Of a stretch of 12,736 nucleotides of DNA, positions 1 to 7,635 are shown in pieces. This DNA comes from JAJFFW01 sp038531315. Lineage in GTDB: Bacteria > Pseudomonadota > Alphaproteobacteria > Caulobacterales > Parvularculaceae. The translations under genes and the position numbers were made by a program. The notes beneath the pieces were generated by a model. It was not told the DNA's origin. It searched no databases and was given only the letters and a program-made list of their open reading frames with translations. Location: NCBI GenBank assembly GCA_038531315.1, contig JBCBBT010000079.1, forward strand, positions 1 through 12,736, written 5' to 3'. How positions within the stretch are numbered: position 1 is the first letter of the stretch; each line of letters starts with the position of its first letter.

Positions 1-173
1 TTCAGGAGATGAGCTATGACGAGATCGCATCTTCTCTCAACGTCTCTGTCAGCAGCGTAGAGAAATACATGATCACGGCGCTAAAGGCTTTACGCAAAGC
101 CGTCGGCGACGACACACAGACAACGCAAAATGTTGTGGTCTTTCCAAAACAAAAAACAAAGAGGGCCCAGTGA
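1..173 (+). CDS. ECF (FecI-like) RNA polymerase sigma factor, C-terminal fragment
   Basis: Partial gene entering from the left edge. The open frame is read from base 3 (bases 1-2 belong to a cut codon) and ends in TGA at 171-173. The visible 56 residues start QEMSYDEIASSLNVSVSSVE and continue with KYMITALKALRK. This is the sigma region 4.2 helix-turn-helix of extracytoplasmic-function sigma factors, which reads the -35 element; the SYDEIA...SVSSVEKY..ALKALR pattern is typical of FecI-like members. A hydrophilic tail of about 20 residues, rich in Gln, Thr and Lys, follows. The FecR-type gene starts 22 bases downstream and a TonB receptor follows it, the standard order of a cell-surface signalling cassette. 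The sigma factor would direct transcription of the receptor gene or a related target. Region 2 lies outside the window, so subgroup and promoter specificity cannot be judged. Confidence 0.85.
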   Translation, partial: QEMSYDEIASSLNVSVSSVEKYMITALKALRKAVGDDTQTTQNVVVFPKQKTKRAQ

Positions 174-195
174 CCTTCACTGGCGTAAAAAAGAA

Positions 196-1164
196 ATGAC
201 AGAAGAAGAGATCGAGGACGCAGCAGCCCACTGGCTTGCCAGAGAAATGTCTGGCTCAATGACCGCGCAGGAGGAGCGCGAATTTAAAGCCTGGCTCGCC
301 AAAGATTGCCGCCACCGAGACGCCTATCGCATGATGCGTCACGCAAGCGAGGCGGTCTTTGGGGCCGACGAAGCGCTTTTGACAGACGTGTTCGAAGCCG
401 AATTGCATGCGCTTGCAAAAGAAAAGGCGCGATCATCAGCAGTGCGGATAGCCAGCATCGCGGCAAGCTTCGTTGCTGTTGTTATCGCCGGAGCGGTCGC
501 CGTTTCGCTTATTTCCTCGCCGCAGCCGCAAACCTATCTAACCGAACGCGGCGAGCGCCAACGCATCGCGCTCATAGATGGGAGCGCGATCGAGTTGAAC
601 AGCGCGACCGAAATCAACGTCGCTTACGCAAGACGAAAACGCATAGCCGAAGTGCGCGCCGGAGAGGCATTTTTTAATGTATCGCGCAATCTTGAGAGAC
701 CTTTTTTCGTCAGGACGACCCATGGCGAAGTCAAAGTCACCGGCACGTCATTCGGCGTTAGGCTCGACGGCGACGCAACGATTGTCAGTGTTGTCTCCGG
801 CGCCGTCGAAGTCTCATCCGACGCTCAACGGCTTGTCACGCTATTAGCAGGACAGGAGTTTCGGTTGTCGGCTGCGGGAAGCGGCGCAGGCATTATCAGT
901 TTTGATCCGAATATGGCTTTCGCGTGGAAAAACGGCAAAGCCCGGTTTCGAAACACGCCGCTCGCTGAAGTGACCGAAGCGCTGAACACATATTTTGATC
1001 GACCGATCGTTCTTGCGGACGACGCCCTTGGCGCGTTGCCTGTGACCGGAGAATTCGACATTGACGATCAGTCTACTGCAATCGCCGCATTGTCTGTCGT
1101 ATTCGCCCTTGATGTTGAAGAAGAAACGGATCGTATCGTTCTGAGAAAGAAAGCGGATCAATAA
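196..1164 (+). CDS. FecR-family anti-sigma / sigma-regulator inner-membrane protein
   Basis: 322 residues from the chosen ATG at 196. The same frame is open to an ATG at 130, but that start would overlap the sigma gene by 44 bases and prepend a basic segment outside the family pattern, so 196 is preferred although its ribosome site is weak (AAGAA). Residues 3-50 (AAAHWLAREMSG, EFKAWL, HRDAYRMM) match the cytoplasmic N-terminal domain (DUF4880 type) that binds the sigma factor. Residues about 84-107 form a single membrane helix. Residues 115-207 are the periplasmic FecR domain, with the hallmarks LIDGSAIELNSAT, GEAFFNV and VKVTGTSFGVR. Residues about 250-316 resemble an STN-like fold (FRNTPLAEVTEALNTYF). 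By family knowledge, the periplasmic part senses the STN domain of the partner receptor. One base separates it from the receptor gene, so the two are co-transcribed. The inducing ligand is unknown. Confidence 0.92.
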   Translation: MTEEEIEDAAAHWLAREMSGSMTAQEEREFKAWLAKDCRHRDAYRMMRHASEAVFGADEALLTDVFEAELHALAKEKARSSAVRIASIAASFVAVVIAGAVAVSLISSPQPQTYLTERGERQRIALIDGSAIELNSATEINVAYARRKRIAEVRAGEAFFNVSRNLERPFFVRTTHGEVKVTGTSFGVRLDGDATIVSVVSGAVEVSSDAQRLVTLLAGQEFRLSAAGSGAGIISFDPNMAFAWKNGKARFRNTPLAEVTEALNTYFDRPIVLADDALGALPVTGEFDIDDQSTAIAALSVVFALDVEEETDRIVLRKKADQ

Positions 1165-1165
1165 C

Positions 1166-4100
1166 GTGACAATGAAGAGGGCGCTTCATCTTGCTACAGC
1201 GTTTCAGATCGCGGCGACCGTCATGGCGCCGGATATTTCGGCGCGTGCGCGCGAAGACGTCTCGACAACAGCAGACAACGCCAATGCGCAGCGATTGAAT
1301 GCCGCCTCAAAGACGCTCTCTCTTGAAGACTTGTTGCAGAGCTTGTCGGAACAACTCGATATCTCCTTCATTTTTGACAGCCGCCTGCTTAAGGGCGTGA
1401 AAGCGCCGCCCTTGAGTGAAACAGACGATCCTGAAATGGCTTTGCGGCGACATCTTGAGGCGGAAAACCTGTCCTTACATCGCGTCAATGATCATACATT
1501 TGCCATTGCCCGCGCGGCGCCCGGCGCCATTTCGAGCCCCGTTGCATCGACGTTCGTCACTACCGCAGCCCCCGCGCCTGTCGATACAATCGTTGTAATC
1601 GCAACATCGCTTACCGGCCGGGCCGCAAGCGGTTCGCCCAACCTGTTTGTCATTGACGAGAATACCATTGAGACATTTGCGGCCGTTAATCCGTCCGAGG
1701 CGATTTTTGATTTACCGCAGATGCTGGCGACGCTGTCATCAGCCAACTCAAGTTTCCGCGGCGCAGCGGCCGGCCTGAACCTCGCCGATCTGCGAGGTTT
1801 CGGCTCCCAGCGGACGCAAGCGCTCTTTAACGGGCGCAGGCGCACGTTTGCGACGGGCGGGAGCCAATTCGTCTATGGATTTGATCTCAATGCAGTCGCC
1901 ACGCCGTTCGTCAAAAGAATTGAAGTCTCCAACCAGTTCAGCGGCGCCAGGATTAGCCCCGAAGCGTTGGGCGGCGCCATCAACTTTGTAACCAAAAACG
2001 ACTTCGACGGTTTCGAGGCGGGTTTTGACGCCGGTATTTCACAGCGCGGCGACGCTGCGGAGATGTCAGTCCATGTTCTGGCGGGCGGACCAATATTGGA
2101 TGATCGCGGTCACATTGCAGTGGGCGTCAATCACGCCCGCGAAAACGGCCTCTTTGGCGCCGACCGTGATATTACCGCCATTCCTTTCGGCGTTGCACCA
2201 AGGGAATCTGAGGACGACCCATTTGAATTTCTCCCTGGCTTTGGCGGCAGCACAAATACACATAATGGCTTGCTGGAAGGGGTATTTACTGAAGACGGAC
2301 GTTTTGTCTCTTCTTTCGAAACCGAAATTCCACGTTTTCTCAATGGAGCCGGCGGTCTCGAACCATTTACGGGCGGGCCCGATCAGCGCTTCAACTTCAG
2401 CGCACCGACGCAAATCCTGATTCCAATCAATAGAACGCTGGGGTTTCTTGGCGCATCTTTTGATCTGACCGAAGACGTTCGTCTCTTCGCAGATGTGCAG
2501 GCGGGCGCCGCTGAAACAAATTCTGAAATTTCACCGTTTCCGCTCGTCCGGTTTGAAGGCGACAATCTCGTGACCGGCAATGCGCTGCTGGTCGATATCG
2601 ACGACCCGACAGTGCCCGACCCAGTACGCAGCGCAATAACCGATGCGTTCGGCGACGACGCCGAAACAATTGCTATCTCCCGAAGACTGGTCGAATTCGG
2701 GCCGCGACTTAACGAAAATGAACGTCGCTACGCAGACGCGACGATCGGATTTGAATGGGGTGATATTGATGACAGCGGGCCGTCGCTGTCGGCGCACTAT
2801 CGCTATGGGCGCAACAGTCTCCTTTCGCGGACTGGCATCAGACTGAACCGCACCGCCTTACAGGATGCGCTCGACACCACGACATGTGCGCAGACCGAAG
2901 GTTGCGCGCCGATCAATCTTTTTGAAGCCGACGGCATTTCCAGAGCTGCGGTCGAAAACATACGCGCTCCCGGTCCCGAACGCATTTTCCGTGTACAGGA
3001 ACATGAAATCGCAACGCGTTTTCAGGCCAACTTGCCAAGACTGCTCGAGGGGTCCCGCTTGAGCGCCGGCGCTTTGTTCAGGCGGACACGATTTGAGGGG
3101 CGCACTACGGATCGCGACGCCAATCTGTTTGGCTCTTTTTCCGATACAGACTTTGACGACACACAGGACGTTGGCGAATTCGACATCGGCATTGATACGC
3201 CGCTAAACCCCAAAGATTTTTTTGCAGGCGATTTTAGTCTAACAACCCACTACCGAGCCATCGTTTCATCGCGCTTCGACACCGCCCATAACGTCGAAGC
3301 AGATTTGCGATGGTCCCCTTTCGACGGCATGCGCCTTTCAATTGGCGCTGGAATTGGCGAGCGCCCCCCCAATATTACCGAAACGGTGGGGATTAGCAGG
3401 ACACGGAATAGCTTCTTCATTGATCCCTGCGCATTCGGGGACCCAGCCACTGTCGAAGGATGCAGCAGCGCCGGTCCTCTGGGCGTTCCTGACGGATTTA
3501 CCCAAACGCTTTTGCTGACGTCTGGCACAGCATTTGGCAATCCCGATCTTGATCTTGAACGAACCCACAGCTGGCGCGCCGGTTTGTCGCTCGAACCCAC
3601 AAAATTGTGGCATGCGCTTCCGGGCGACATGCGTCTCGCCGCCGTTTGGTCGGACTACTCAATAAAGGACGTGATCAGCGCGCAGGACGCCAATCAAACA
3701 CTCGTTGATTGCTTTGCTAGCGCCGCACTTTCTGCAGAGGATTGCGGGATCAATCCGTTAACCGGCGCTCCGCTGATAGAGCGCGACCCGGTTACTCGCC
3801 AACTCATCCGAAACGATGTCACCTTAACGAATGGCGGCGCGCTGGAATGGCGCGGCGTTGATCTTGAAGCCCAGTATCGCATCGAAACCTCGGCGCTCGC
3901 ATTCGCAGATTACATCTGGATGAGCGGGCTTCACACCTATCTTGACGGTTATTCAAACACGCTGGGCGACGGGACAATCATCGAAGAAGTCGGCTCGGCC
4001 GGATTTCCCCGTCATCGCAGCTTGATGTCGTTTGGCGTCAACAGCGGCGCGCTCGAGCTGTCAACGTTAATCACCCGGCGGGGCAGCGCTCAATCGAGCA

Positions 4101-4318
4101 GTCTCGATATTCCGGAGGCGCAGATACCCGCGGTGACGACATTTGACGTCGCTGCACGGTTCCGCATTGACAATGTCGGCGTCGCCACAGTGCGCATTGA
4201 AAACGCAACAGACAAAGCCGCCCCACTGATCGCATTTGCGGGCGGCTTTAATACGTTTCCCGAGTTTTACGATATTGTTGGAAGACGGTTTTCTGTCGGT
4301 TTCGAGACGACATTCTAG
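1166..4318 (+). CDS. TonB-dependent outer-membrane receptor with N-terminal STN signalling domain (FecA-like transducer)
   Basis: 1050 residues from GTG 1166; ATG 1172 would give 1048 and is equally plausible. Residues about 3-28 are a signal peptide (Lys-Arg, hydrophobic core, probable cut after ARA). Residues about 50-116 form an STN domain (SLEDLLQSLSEQLDISFIFD), which in FecA-type receptors contacts FecR. A possible TonB box (DTIVVIA) lies near 140-146. The plug spans about 150-260 and includes LRGFGSQRTQALFNGRR (209-225) and a VKRIEV...EALGGAINFVTK segment. The rest is beta-barrel, with the late-barrel motif GNPDLDLERTHSW from 791 and a terminal Phe, as expected for Bam-assembled porins. 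Three cysteine pairs (574/580, 755/766, 849/860) probably form disulfides in surface loops. It imports a ligand in a TonB-dependent way; the substrate cannot be read from sequence. Its stop overlaps the stop of the opposing acyl-CoA dehydrogenase gene by 4 bases. Confidence 0.93.
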   Translation: MTMKRALHLATAFQIAATVMAPDISARAREDVSTTADNANAQRLNAASKTLSLEDLLQSLSEQLDISFIFDSRLLKGVKAPPLSETDDPEMALRRHLEAENLSLHRVNDHTFAIARAAPGAISSPVASTFVTTAAPAPVDTIVVIATSLTGRAASGSPNLFVIDENTIETFAAVNPSEAIFDLPQMLATLSSANSSFRGAAAGLNLADLRGFGSQRTQALFNGRRRTFATGGSQFVYGFDLNAVATPFVKRIEVSNQFSGARISPEALGGAINFVTKNDFDGFEAGFDAGISQRGDAAEMSVHVLAGGPILDDRGHIAVGVNHARENGLFGADRDITAIPFGVAPRESEDDPFEFLPGFGGSTNTHNGLLEGVFTEDGRFVSSFETEIPRFLNGAGGLEPFTGGPDQRFNFSAPTQILIPINRTLGFLGASFDLTEDVRLFADVQAGAAETNSEISPFPLVRFEGDNLVTGNALLVDIDDPTVPDPVRSAITDAFGDDAETIAISRRLVEFGPRLNENERRYADATIGFEWGDIDDSGPSLSAHYRYGRNSLLSRTGIRLNRTALQDALDTTTCAQTEGCAPINLFEADGISRAAVENIRAPGPERIFRVQEHEIATRFQANLPRLLEGSRLSAGALFRRTRFEGRTTDRDANLFGSFSDTDFDDTQDVGEFDIGIDTPLNPKDFFAGDFSLTTHYRAIVSSRFDTAHNVEADLRWSPFDGMRLSIGAGIGERPPNITETVGISRTRNSFFIDPCAFGDPATVEGCSSAGPLGVPDGFTQTLLLTSGTAFGNPDLDLERTHSWRAGLSLEPTKLWHALPGDMRLAAVWSDYSIKDVISAQDANQTLVDCFASAALSAEDCGINPLTGAPLIERDPVTRQLIRNDVTLTNGGALEWRGVDLEAQYRIETSALAFADYIWMSGLHTYLDGYSNTLGDGTIIEEVGSAGFPRHRSLMSFGVNSGALELSTLITRRGSAQSSSLDIPEAQIPAVTTFDVAARFRIDNVGVATVRIENATDKAAPLIAFAGGFNTFPEFYDIVGRRFSVGFETTF

Positions 4319-5466
4319 AACAGCAGCGCTGCAAGTTTCTGTTTGTGGAAAGCCGCGTCGCCATAAAGAGCCGCGTGCCAGGCTGCGCGGCGGCGATAAA
4401 GCTGCGCGTCACAGTCATAGGTAAAGCCAAATCCACCATGGAACTGTATTGATCTGTCTGCGGCATAACTAAGGACCGCGTCACAGGCCGCTTTCGCCAT
4501 TCGCGTTGCGACCTCGCCCGTCCCCTGATCGCCGAAACTATGCGCGGCTGCATAAAGATGAGAGCGGGCCTGTTCATATTGGACGAAAGCGTCGACGATC
4601 GGATGCTTCAGGGATTGATAAGAACCGATCAATTTGCCGAATTGTTTTCGGGTTTTCAGATAATCAACCGTATAATCAATGACTGCCTTCGCACCGCCAC
4701 AGGTTTCCGCCGCTGACAGGAGCGCCGCAGCCAGATCGACATGAACGAGGGCGGCGCCAACGCGGTCCTGTTCCAGAAACGAAGTTTCTTCAACCTCAAT
4801 CCCGTCAAGCCGCAATGAGAAACAGCGTTTGGTTTCATCGATAACGGTTTCGCGGCGCAACGCGCCTTCCGGTATTACGTTACGGTTGAGACAAACCAGT
4901 GCGGGCGCGTCATCACGAAGAACGGAAACGACAATCCACCGCGCCTCGTCAGCATCGCAAACCAATATCTTTTCCCCACTCAGCCTGGCGGGGCCGCCCC
5001 CTGACGCTGTCGCGGTAATCGACGTCAAATCCCAGGCGCCGTCATGTTCCATCAATGCAAGCGTCGCAATTTCACCGCCAACGATGGCCGGTAAAATTTC
5101 TTCCTTTTGCGCGGGCGTTCCGGCTTTGAGAATGACTTGTGCGGCGAGCGTCGTCGGCGCAAAGGGCGCCGATAACATGCTGGCGCCCATCTGTTCCATG
5201 ACAGGCGCGACTTCGGCGAGCGACAGTCCCGCCCCGCCATAGTTTTCTGGTATCGCGATAGAAAGCCAACCCAATTCGGCAATCTCATTCCAGACGTCGC
5301 GATCAAAACCGCCCTCTTCCGTCATCAGGGACCGTACTTTTTCGATCGGTGATTTTTCGCGACAGAAATTCGCCGCGACGGCCAGAAGGTCCGCCTGTTC
5401 TTCGCTGAACCCCAGACGCCCAAAGTCGTGATCTGGGGCGCGATCGCCGCCGGTAAGGTTCACCAT
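4315..5466 (-). CDS. Acyl-CoA dehydrogenase, probable non-catalytic subunit of a heteromeric pair
   Basis: 383 residues. ATG at 5466 is preceded by GAGG about 9 bases upstream, supporting the start. The N-terminal helical domain (FSEEQADLLAVAANFC; GWLSIAIPENYGGAGLSLAE at 66-85), a middle beta domain and the C-terminal helical domain (TRKQFGK at 272-278; QFHGGFGFT at 341-349) give the standard FAD-dependent acyl-CoA dehydrogenase fold and FAD contacts. By hand alignment the catalytic Glu is absent at both known sites. The isovaleryl-CoA dehydrogenase site falls on Ala247, and the medium-chain site, normally YEGT, reads ALYGDA near 366-371. This resembles the catalytically empty partner in alpha2beta2 enzymes such as the mycobacterial FadE26-FadE27 and FadE28-FadE29 pairs of cholesterol side-chain oxidation. 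It is last in the - strand operon, 53 bases after the second dehydrogenase gene. A homomeric enzyme with an unusual base cannot be excluded. Confidence 0.9.
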   Translation of the reverse strand: MVNLTGGDRAPDHDFGRLGFSEEQADLLAVAANFCREKSPIEKVRSLMTEEGGFDRDVWNEIAELGWLSIAIPENYGGAGLSLAEVAPVMEQMGASMLSAPFAPTTLAAQVILKAGTPAQKEEILPAIVGGEIATLALMEHDGAWDLTSITATASGGGPARLSGEKILVCDADEARWIVVSVLRDDAPALVCLNRNVIPEGALRRETVIDETKRCFSLRLDGIEVEETSFLEQDRVGAALVHVDLAAALLSAAETCGGAKAVIDYTVDYLKTRKQFGKLIGSYQSLKHPIVDAFVQYEQARSHLYAAAHSFGDQGTGEVATRMAKAACDAVLSYAADRSIQFHGGFGFTYDCDAQLYRRRAAWHAALYGDAAFHKQKLAALLF

Positions 5467-5481
5467 TCGCTATCCTCGATC

Positions 5482-5517
5482 CTTCAGACGCAGACTTTTC
5501 TACAGATACAGACTTTT
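5482..5517. repeat. Two tandem imperfect 18-bp direct repeats between the acyl-CoA dehydrogenase genes
   Basis: Units 5482-5499 and 5500-5517 abut with no spacer and agree at 15 of 18 positions. On the + strand they read CTTCAGACGCAGACTTTT and CTACAGATACAGACTTTT. Together they fill 36 of the 53 bases between the two dehydrogenase genes (5467-5519), starting two bases after the upstream stop codon in the direction of transcription. No stable hairpin is obvious, so a terminator is unlikely. The purine-rich transcript (AAAAGTCTG...) could instead act in mRNA stability or translation, or simply be an old tandem duplication. Confidence 0.75.
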
Positions 5518-5519
5518 GC

Positions 5520-6728
5520 TTATCCCTTGGGAAGCCCCAGCACATGCTCGCCGATGATGTTGCGTTGAATTTGCGACGTGCCGCCGCCGATTGTCGCTGA
5601 AAACGCATTAAGATAACCGCGCGCCCATAGACCGTCATCAACGGCATTGTCATCGCCGACGTAATAGGCGCCGCTTGCGCCAAGCATTGCCATGGCGAAT
5701 TCATTGGCGCGGCGCACAAATTCCGTGCTCATCAGTTTGCCTGACAACGGCAACGCCATCGGATTATCCTCGCATAGCGGCGCAATTTTGCCGCGCTCAC
5801 CGCAGAGTTTGAGGCTTTGGGCTTCGATCAAAAAATCCACGAGCTTGTCACGGACAATCGGGTCATCAAGGACCGGAGCGCCATTGCGTTTGGCGCGATG
5901 CGCAAGATCAAGAACATCCATTGCGTCAAATGGCGTCAGAATATAACCGCCCGCCTGACCGCCGCGCGCGCCGCGTTCATATTCGAGCGTACGCATGGCA
6001 ATCTTCCAGCCCTCTCCTTCTGCGCCCATGAGCCCGGAGGCCGGAATCCGCGCATCAGCAAAGAACGTCTGTGTAAAGCCGTATTCACCGGTCAGTTTTC
6101 GTATTGGCGTCGTCTCAACGCCATCAATTTGCATCGGAGCAAGAAAGAAACTGAGGCCGGCATATTTGTTCGGCGCGTCAGGGTTCGTCCGCGCGAGCAG
6201 GATCATGTATTTCGCGTATGCGCCAAGCGTAGTCCAGATTTTTGAACCGTTCAGAACATAATCGTCGCCGTCGCGCACCGCTTTTAACTGAGCGTTTCCG
6301 AGGTCCGATCCATTATCCGGTTCTGAAAATCCCTGGCACCAGATATCTTCCGCGGATAATATACCTTTCAGGTATTTCTTCTTGTTTTCCTCCGTACCGA
6401 TATCGAGCAGCAATGGACCGGTCCAATTGATGCCGATGGCATTGAGCATGATCGGGCCGCCATGGCGGCGCATCGCGGCGGTCGCCGCACGCTGATACGC
6501 CTCGGGTAAACCGCCGCCGCCATATTCTTTCGGCCAGGCGGCGCCGAGATACCCGGCTTCATAGACTTTGCGCTGCCAGTCGCGAAGAAAGTCAAACTGG
6601 CGATCCGTTCCCACTTCCATAAAAGTGAGCGGCAGCATAAAACCCGGATCGGCGGACGTATTTTCGCGAAACCACGCATCAGCGGCTTCGGAAAATTCGG
6701 CCAACTCTTTCTTGTCGATATCAGCCAT
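5520..6728 (-). CDS. Acyl-CoA dehydrogenase, probable catalytic subunit of a heteromeric pair
   Basis: 402 residues from ATG 6728 (MADIDKKELAEF). The frame stays open 51 codons further upstream, but that stretch lies inside the upstream dehydrogenase gene and does not look like the family. Motifs: GYLGAAWPKEYGGGG (59-73), WCQGFSEPDNGSDLG (130-144, flavin/substrate loop), LNGSKIWTT (159-167) and the C-terminal GGGTSQIQRNIIGEHVLGLP (381-400). Gly stands where medium-chain enzymes have their base. A Glu in LEYERGARGG (Glu251 by my alignment, Glu249 also close) matches the alternative helix-G base of isovaleryl-CoA dehydrogenase and of FadE26-type subunits. It should oxidise an acyl-CoA to the 2-enoyl-CoA and pass electrons to electron-transfer flavoprotein. 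The start overlaps the stop of the upstream dehydrogenase gene by 8 bases (ATGGCTGA), indicating coupled translation. The substrate is not determinable; the long insertion after Glu251 is typical of the steroid/bulky-acyl branch. Confidence 0.92.
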   Translation of the reverse strand: MADIDKKELAEFSEAADAWFRENTSADPGFMLPLTFMEVGTDRQFDFLRDWQRKVYEAGYLGAAWPKEYGGGGLPEAYQRAATAAMRRHGGPIMLNAIGINWTGPLLLDIGTEENKKKYLKGILSAEDIWCQGFSEPDNGSDLGNAQLKAVRDGDDYVLNGSKIWTTLGAYAKYMILLARTNPDAPNKYAGLSFFLAPMQIDGVETTPIRKLTGEYGFTQTFFADARIPASGLMGAEGEGWKIAMRTLEYERGARGGQAGGYILTPFDAMDVLDLAHRAKRNGAPVLDDPIVRDKLVDFLIEAQSLKLCGERGKIAPLCEDNPMALPLSGKLMSTEFVRRANEFAMAMLGASGAYYVGDDNAVDDGLWARGYLNAFSATIGGGTSQIQRNIIGEHVLGLPKG

Positions 6729-7635
6729 CTTTGCCCTGCGCTTTCGCCATAAAGTTCGCAATGGGTCCGGATGAATTCTTATAGAATTGCAGATCATCGC
6801 GCGAACTGATCGCATCCCAATGGGCGGCGATTTCTTCAGGCGTTTGCCGATCAGGCGGCAGATAAACGCCGTTCGATTCAACGATATGCGCCGCAGCGTA
6901 ACCGCCGCCGGCGCAGGAGATAATCTGGCGCGAGGGGGCGTCTTCCGAGACCAGGAAGATAGCCGCCGCAGTGATTGCTTCCGGGGTCAGCGCATTCAGC
7001 AGCTCTTCGGGCATGCCGAGATCCTCGGTCATTCGCGTGCGCGCCGAGGGCGACAACAAATTGACTTTGATGTCGTATTTGGCCCCTTCGAGCGTCAGCG
7101 CATTCATCAAGCCGATCATGCCTGCTTTCGCAGCCCCGTAGTTGGCTTGCCCGAATATCCCATGCAGCCCCGACGGCGACGACGTAAAGACAACGCGCCC
7201 ATACCCCTGTTCACGCATCAGCGGCCAGACTTTATGCGTACAAAGAGCGGATCCGATAAGATGAACGTCGATCACGGTACGAAAATCGTCCATCCCCATC
7301 TTGTGGAAAGTCTTGTCCCGCAGAATACCGGCATTGTTGATCAAGATATCGACGCGGCCCCACTTATCGACGGCTTTGTCGACCATCGCTTGTACTTCAT
7401 CGTCTTTGGTCACGTTGGCGCCATCGGCGATGGCCTCGCCGCCAGCGTCGTTGATTTCCTTCACCACCTCTTCAGCGGCGGAAATCGACCCGCCGGTGCC
7501 GTCGCGGGCCCCGCCCAAATCATTGACCACCACTTTTGCGCCCCGGCTCGCCAGTTCCAGAACATGCGTACGTCCGAGACCGCCGCCGGAGCCGGTGACG
7601 ATCGCAACTTTATCCTTGAAAGAAATCTCGCTCAT
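6721..7635 (-). CDS. Short-chain dehydrogenase, MFE-2-like (3R)-hydroxyacyl-CoA dehydrogenase
   Basis: 304 residues, classical SDR fold with every key element present: TGSGGGLG (14-21, dinucleotide loop), Asp39 in VVVNDLGG (acidic residue after strand 2, favouring NAD+ over NADP+), NNAG (100-103), and the Ser153-Tyr166-Lys170 catalytic set in SSPSGLHGIFGQANYGAAK. The NDLGGARDGTGGS segment and FGQANY are hallmarks of the dehydrogenase domain of peroxisomal multifunctional enzyme type 2 (17-beta-HSD type 4) and its bacterial single-domain relatives. The C-terminal 60 residues (LPPDRQTPEEIAAHWDAI) also resemble that group. Expected reaction: (3R)-hydroxyacyl-CoA to 3-ketoacyl-CoA in the cytoplasm. 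A matching MaoC-type (R)-hydratase is not in the window. Its ATG overlaps the thiolase stop by one base (TAATG) with GAGG upstream, and its stop overlaps the next start by 8 bases. A fatty-acyl or alcohol substrate other than a steroid or terpenoid is equally possible. Confidence 0.9.
   Translation of the reverse strand: MSEISFKDKVAIVTGSGGGLGRTHVLELASRGAKVVVNDLGGARDGTGGSISAAEEVVKEINDAGGEAIADGANVTKDDEVQAMVDKAVDKWGRVDILINNAGILRDKTFHKMGMDDFRTVIDVHLIGSALCTHKVWPLMREQGYGRVVFTSSPSGLHGIFGQANYGAAKAGMIGLMNALTLEGAKYDIKVNLLSPSARTRMTEDLGMPEELLNALTPEAITAAAIFLVSEDAPSRQIISCAGGGYAAAHIVESNGVYLPPDRQTPEEIAAHWDAISSRDDLQFYKNSSGPIANFMAKAQGKDG

Noticed and set aside
130..195. Upstream ATG/TTG starts for the FecR-type protein
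   Set aside because: They would overlap the sigma factor gene by more than 40 bases and add a basic segment not found before the DUF4880-type domain.
3364..3370. Run of seven C in the TonB receptor gene, a possible phase-variation tract
   Set aside because: The frame is intact through it and the tract is short; nothing else suggests slippage control.
5467..5519. Terminator between the two acyl-CoA dehydrogenase genes
   Set aside because: No GC-rich hairpin followed by a T run; the sequence is a tandem direct repeat, not an inverted one.
5817..6261. Open frames of 142 and 88 codons on the + strand
   Set aside because: Both are antisense to the catalytic-type acyl-CoA dehydrogenase gene, with no ribosome site or recognisable motif.
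6729..6881. 51-codon N-terminal extension of the 402-residue acyl-CoA dehydrogenase
   Set aside because: It lies wholly inside the end of the SDR gene. ATG 6728 gives the normal family N-terminus.
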